A stretch of 7,970 nucleotides of DNA from positions 1 through 7,970 of the forward strand of contig JAISRU010000213.1 of NCBI GenBank assembly GCA_031273515.1. The letters are read 5' to 3'. The DNA is from Bacteroidales bacterium (GTDB lineage Bacteria; Bacteroidota; Bacteroidia; Bacteroidales; WCHB1-69). Positions 4,393 through 7,970 of this stretch are shown here, in pieces; positions within the stretch are counted from its first letter, which is position 1, and every line of letters starts with the position of its first letter. The translations under genes were made by a program, and so were the position numbers. The notes under the pieces were generated by a model. That model was not told the origin of the DNA, did no database searches, and saw nothing but the letters and a program-made list of their open reading frames with translations.

Positions 4393-5841
4393 ATGATCAA
4401 ACCATATAAAATACTAATCTTTATTTTGTTAACCTTTTCCCTGTTGGGACTGCTTGGATTTGTTTTTCCGAAAGAAGGCGTTGAAATCGGGACGATTGTA
4501 TTGTCTTTTCCTTCTCCTGAGTCTGTTTTTACGACGGAAGAAGATCAGACGATAGATATAGAACAAACTCTGGCAACGTTGAAACAGCAGACGGATATTT
4601 CTCGGATGCGTTCTCTGGCAGACAGTTTGTTGTTCTATCGAGAATTTATCAGTCAGAATACGGCGAGGTTCTATTTTCCGAATGACAATTATCTCTTTTT
4701 CGACAAACTCTTTGCCCGTTTAGAAAAAGCAAAGACAGCGTCGAGGTCGCTCCATATACTGCATTATGGCGACTCCCAAATCGAAATGGACAGAATTTCA
4801 TCCATCTTCAGACAATATCTGCAAGAGAAGTTCGAAGGAGAAGGCGCTGGCGTCGTTCCGCCGATACAGACTATCCCTACCTTTACCGTCAGACAGTCCT
4901 ATTCGGGAGCTTTGTCGCGCTATGTGGTCTACGGAGATACCTCTCAACCGCGCGCTTCACACCGAAGATACGGATTGTTGGCTAACTTTGCCCAACTCAA
5001 CGGTTCGGCAAGCATCACGGTGGGGAGTTCCAACTACAGACAGGCTCAGGAAAAGACAAAACAGTTCAGTCGATTGGCGTTGATAATCGGAAATAATGCG
5101 GCAGGATTCAGCGTCGCTTGTCAGTCAAAAGAATACGCTGTGAAAGAAGCGCAAAAGGGGGTCAAGGTGATGACGTGGGATTTCAATACGCCTGTTTCGC
5201 AGGTTTCTCTCCGTATGACGGGGAAAGCGGAAATTTACGGCGTCTCCCTCGAAGGGAAATCGGGGATTACGGTCGATAATATTCCGCTAAGAGGCTGTTC
5301 GGGAACTATCTTTACGCGCATCGATTCGCTCGTCTTGAAACAGTGCTATGAACAAATGAATGTCTGCATGATTATTCTACAGTTCGGGGGCAATATGATG
5401 CCGCAAATTAACAGTCAAAAGGCAATCGACCGCTACATGGAATCCATCACCCGACAAATCAATTATCTGCAACGATTAAATCCATCTGCTCCTGTTCTGT
5501 TTATAGGTCCTTCGGATATGTCGAAGCGTGTTAATGGCAAAATGCAGACCTATCCGTATCTGTCGGAATTGAACGACGCTCTGAAAGCTACCGTGCTGAA
5601 AAACAATGCCGCCTATTGGGATATGTTCCACGTGATGGGTGGCGAAAACGCAATGCTTGCATGGGTAAAACATGTTCCGGCGTGGGCGGGAAGCGATTAC
5701 ATTCATTTCACGGAAGCGGGCGCCAATCAGATAGCAACCACGCTGTCGGATGCGTTTATGGTTTATTATCAGTTCTATGCTCTGCGGAAAATGGCTAATC
5801 CCGAACTGATAGAACGATTTCTAAGACAAAATCAGAAATGA
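4393..5841 (+). CDS. Membrane-anchored SGNH-fold protein (first of two), likely glycan O-acyltransferase/esterase
   Basis: A hydrophobic N-terminal segment (about 7-25) with no clear signal-peptidase site suggests a membrane anchor with the rest outside. The SGNH-hydrolase blocks are present: block I HYGDSQ with nucleophile Ser128; block II Gly301 (RGCSG); block III GGN with Asn334 (the family norm is GxND); block V DYIH with Asp435 and His438. About 170 residues between blocks I and II are rich in beta-forming residues and look like an inserted beta domain, in the manner of exported esterases such as Ape1 (analogy only). SGNH proteins paired with MBOATs (AlgJ/AlgX, PatB, DltD) move or remove acyl groups on exported glycans or teichoic acids. 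This one heads the operon, 28 bp after a promoter, overlaps the next gene by 4 bp (ATGA) and is its paralog. Substrate unknown; a plain esterase is possible. Confidence 0.78.
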   Translation: MIKPYKILIFILLTFSLLGLLGFVFPKEGVEIGTIVLSFPSPESVFTTEEDQTIDIEQTLATLKQQTDISRMRSLADSLLFYREFISQNTARFYFPNDNYLFFDKLFARLEKAKTASRSLHILHYGDSQIEMDRISSIFRQYLQEKFEGEGAGVVPPIQTIPTFTVRQSYSGALSRYVVYGDTSQPRASHRRYGLLANFAQLNGSASITVGSSNYRQAQEKTKQFSRLALIIGNNAAGFSVACQSKEYAVKEAQKGVKVMTWDFNTPVSQVSLRMTGKAEIYGVSLEGKSGITVDNIPLRGCSGTIFTRIDSLVLKQCYEQMNVCMIILQFGGNMMPQINSQKAIDRYMESITRQINYLQRLNPSAPVLFIGPSDMSKRVNGKMQTYPYLSELNDALKATVLKNNAAYWDMFHVMGGENAMLAWVKHVPAWAGSDYIHFTEAGANQIATTLSDAFMVYYQFYALRKMANPELIERFLRQNQK

Positions 5842-7121
5842 ATTTGAGACAATACAGCTATACCTGTTTTGCACTGTTGATCTGTCTTTTCTTCGGGAGA
5901 GAAGGTTCACAGGCACAATCTGTTTTTCGGGACATTCCTGATCTTCCTTTTATCAATACGGACGCTTCCGCCGTTTATTTTCCGACAGACGACACGACGG
6001 TCTACGACAAACTGTTCCGAAAATTAGACCGACTTCTTCTGGAAGGAAAGGGAAAGGTAAACATTTTGCATATAGGAGGATCGCATATTCAATCGGGGAC
6101 GCTTTCACATCAGATACGAAGCGACTTGCTGAACGCCTTCCCCGGAACGACAGGCGACAGAGGATTGATATTTCCGTTTTCGGCGGCGAAGACCAACAAT
6201 CCGCAGAACTACAAAACCACTTATTCCGGCGATTGGCTAACAGTCAAGAATACGCAAAGAAATCCCGGATATCCTTTGGGACTGACAGGAATGTGTATCA
6301 CCACCTCCGACACCAATGCCACTATCGGCATACGGATGAGAAATACTGCTGATCTTGCTTTTGATTTCAACAAAGTGTATCTTTTGGGCAACTGCGATAC
6401 GGGCGACGTCCGACCATTGCTGCACATCAGGGACAGCATCATTATTGAAGGTGTTTACGATACGTTGTTATCGGTCTATTGTTTTGAACTGGGAATGTAT
6501 GTCGATGAGTTTGTGTTGTCTTTTGCTACGAACGATACGCTGGGGTGGACTTTCTCGCTGCGCGGATTTTGGTTGTCTAACGGACTTCCGGGGATAACCT
6601 ATACCGACGTTGGCGTTAATGGAGCGAATGTATCGTCGTATTTGAAGTGCGTTTATTTGGAACAGGATTTGGCGATTGTCAAGCCGGATTTGTGTATTTT
6701 TTCTGTCGGCATAAACGATGCAAGCGGGACAAATTTCGATACATCCTATTTTATGAACAATTACAAAGCGCTGATCCGTCGTATTCGGACGGTTGCGCCT
6801 GATTGCGCTATTCTCTTCACGACCAATAACGACAGTTATCAAAAAGTGAACAAGCGATATTACAACAATACCAACGGACTTTTGGCTCGACAGGCTTTTT
6901 ATTCATTAGCTGCATTTTACAATACGGGCGTATGGGATTTGTTTTCGTGGATGGGCGGTTTGGAGGCGATCAAACAATGGGAAAACAAAAATCTGGCACA
7001 GAAAGACAAAGTCCATTTCACCGCGCAGGGATACAGTCTGATAGGCGACTGTATCTACAATGCATTTATTTCGGAATACATCAAATATCTGTACAAAAGT
7101 TCGGCTCATGGATTGGAATAA
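5838..7121 (+). CDS. Secreted SGNH-fold protein (second of two), variant block I
   Basis: The N-terminus reads as a Sec signal peptide: hydrophobic core about 9-20, probable cleavage after SQA (residue 26). It is a paralog of the previous protein: FPTDDTTVYDKLFRKLDRL (about 48-66) matches FPNDNYLFFDKLFARLEKA there, and WDLFSWMGG (366-374) matches WDMFHVMGG. The SGNH residues are Ser82 in block I, Gly262 (GVNGAN) in block II, Asn293 in GIND (block III), and Asp390/His393 in DKVHF (block V). Block I reads GGSH where GDS is normal, so the usual Asp is Gly81. An insert of about 160 residues between blocks I and II is beta-rich. The start codon overlaps the previous stop (ATGA), implying coupled translation, and its 3' end overlaps the MBOAT gene by 14 bp. 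Likely role: periplasmic partner of the MBOAT, as acyl acceptor, transferase or esterase. Which of these is not visible. Confidence 0.76.
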   Translation: MNLRQYSYTCFALLICLFFGREGSQAQSVFRDIPDLPFINTDASAVYFPTDDTTVYDKLFRKLDRLLLEGKGKVNILHIGGSHIQSGTLSHQIRSDLLNAFPGTTGDRGLIFPFSAAKTNNPQNYKTTYSGDWLTVKNTQRNPGYPLGLTGMCITTSDTNATIGIRMRNTADLAFDFNKVYLLGNCDTGDVRPLLHIRDSIIIEGVYDTLLSVYCFELGMYVDEFVLSFATNDTLGWTFSLRGFWLSNGLPGITYTDVGVNGANVSSYLKCVYLEQDLAIVKPDLCIFSVGINDASGTNFDTSYFMNNYKALIRRIRTVAPDCAILFTTNNDSYQKVNKRYYNNTNGLLARQAFYSLAAFYNTGVWDLFSWMGGLEAIKQWENKNLAQKDKVHFTAQGYSLIGDCIYNAFISEYIKYLYKSSAHGLE

Positions 7122-7970
7122 TATATCGGATTATCTGTTGGAACTGTTTTCGTTCAACGACAAACGACCTTTATTGTTCACACAGTTCTACTTCTGGGCG
7201 TTTTTCGCTTTTGTTTTTGCCGCATTCAGCATGGTTTATAATCGTCGATTGTTGCGCAATACGTTTCTGTTTGCCGTGAGTCTGTTCTTCTATTTCAAGA
7301 CAAGCGGACTGTTTGTCTTTATTCTGATTTTTTCCACGCTGTCCGATTTCACATTGGGAAAATGTATTCACAGTGCGACAACAATTCCCAAAAAGAAACT
7401 GTTTCTGACGATGAGCGTTGTTATCAATCTGTTGGTATTGTCTTATTTCAAATACGCTTATTTCTTTACGGACGTTTACAACAATCTGGTTCATTCCGAT
7501 ATTCAGGTGATGAATTATCTGGCGCTATGGACGAATAATCTGACGGGAAGCGGGTTCACGGTAGACAAAATTGCATTGCCTGTCGGGATTTCTTTCTATA
7601 CTTTTCAGACAATCAGTTATTCGGTGGACGTCTACAAAAAGAAGGTTCTGCCGGTAAACAATGTGCTGGACTTTGGATTTTATGTAAGTTTCTTTCCGCA
7701 GTTAGTAGCCGGACCTATTGTACGCGCCAATGAATTTATTCCGCAACTGTACGAGAAATTCTGTCTTACCCGCAGAGAGTTTGGCATTGCGCTCTTCTGG
7801 ATATTGAACGGATTGGCAAAAAAGATGATACTGAGTGATTATCTGGCGATTAATTTTATCGACAGAATTTTCACCAATCCGCTGATGTATACAGGATTTG
7901 AAAACCTGATGAGTCTTTTTGTTTATTCGTTGCAGGTCTATGCCGATTTCTCAGGATACACCGACATTGC
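7108..7970 (+). CDS. MBOAT family membrane O-acyltransferase (AlgI/DltB/PatA type), C-terminus outside window
   Basis: The ORF runs from ATG 7108, inside the end of the previous gene, to the window edge: 287 complete codons of a protein usually about 450-500 long. It is strongly hydrophobic with several membrane segments (about 21-44, 49-76, 97-120, then shorter ones). Family signatures are LPVGISFYTFQTISYSVDVY (157-176), FFPQLVAGPIVRANEF (195-210) and YSLQVYADFSGYTDI (273-287), all typical of the AlgI/DltB/PatA branch. The invariant catalytic His lies in the missing C-terminal part, so activity cannot be judged. MBOATs of this branch pass an acyl group, usually acetyl, across the inner membrane to an SGNH partner for modification of alginate, peptidoglycan, cellulose, teichoic acid or other exported polymers. 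Two SGNH genes directly upstream fit that scheme. The acceptor is not known here; no glycan-synthesis gene is visible to identify it. Confidence 0.92.
   Translation, partial: MDWNNISDYLLELFSFNDKRPLLFTQFYFWAFFAFVFAAFSMVYNRRLLRNTFLFAVSLFFYFKTSGLFVFILIFSTLSDFTLGKCIHSATTIPKKKLFLTMSVVINLLVLSYFKYAYFFTDVYNNLVHSDIQVMNYLALWTNNLTGSGFTVDKIALPVGISFYTFQTISYSVDVYKKKVLPVNNVLDFGFYVSFFPQLVAGPIVRANEFIPQLYEKFCLTRREFGIALFWILNGLAKKMILSDYLAINFIDRIFTNPLMYTGFENLMSLFVYSLQVYADFSGYTDI

Noticed and set aside
5476..5706. Minus-strand and alternate-frame ORFs inside the SGNH genes (also around 4766-5083, 6221-6442, 6468-6842, 6906-7109)
   Set aside because: They are shadows of well-supported coding frames with conserved catalytic blocks.

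Overview
The window looks like chromosomal DNA from a member of the Bacteroidota, probably Bacteroidales. Three intergenic regions carry the TATCTTTGC form of the Bacteroidota -7 promoter element (TAnnTTTG). Gene starts are preceded by A-rich sequence without an obvious Shine-Dalgarno, intergenic DNA is A+T-rich with short tandem repeats, and the proteins are of Bacteroidota character. I cannot name a genus. No rRNA, tRNA, transposase or CRISPR array was recognised.

Layout, left to right. (1) 1-618, minus strand: the N-terminal 206 residues of a YhdJ-like orphan adenine-N6 DNA methyltransferase, cut by the window edge. (2) 619-964: a divergent intergenic region with a promoter at each end, an intergenic repeat module and a TTTTCAA tandem repeat. 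(3) 965-1654, plus strand: an unrecognised, largely helical 229-residue protein with an acidic tail. (4) 1655-2297: non-coding, mostly filled by about ten or eleven degenerate tandem units of 42 bp. Six of them can be drawn as the same 13-bp-arm hairpin, with several compensated base-pair changes. This is the most unusual structure in the window. (5) 2298-4144: hflK and hflC, two membrane-anchored SPFH/band-7 proteins 2 bp apart. In other bacteria they form the cage around the FtsH protease. (6) 4145-4392: an 8-bp tandem repeat (AGTRRACA), an inverted partner that also resembles the module at 786-850, and a promoter. (7) 4393-7970 (open at the right edge): a tightly packed operon of two paralogous SGNH-fold exported proteins and an MBOAT membrane O-acyltransferase, overlapping by 4 and 14 bp. 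It has the logic of an exported-glycan O-acylation system: the MBOAT carries an acyl group across the membrane and the SGNH proteins transfer or remove it on a cell-surface or periplasmic glycan. The substrate cannot be read from this window.

The functional blocks (DNA methylation, unknown gene plus hairpin array, HflKC quality control, glycan acylation) seem to be separate transcription units. The best candidates for something undescribed are the 42-bp hairpin array with the unknown gene before it, and the paired divergent SGNH proteins in the acylation operon.
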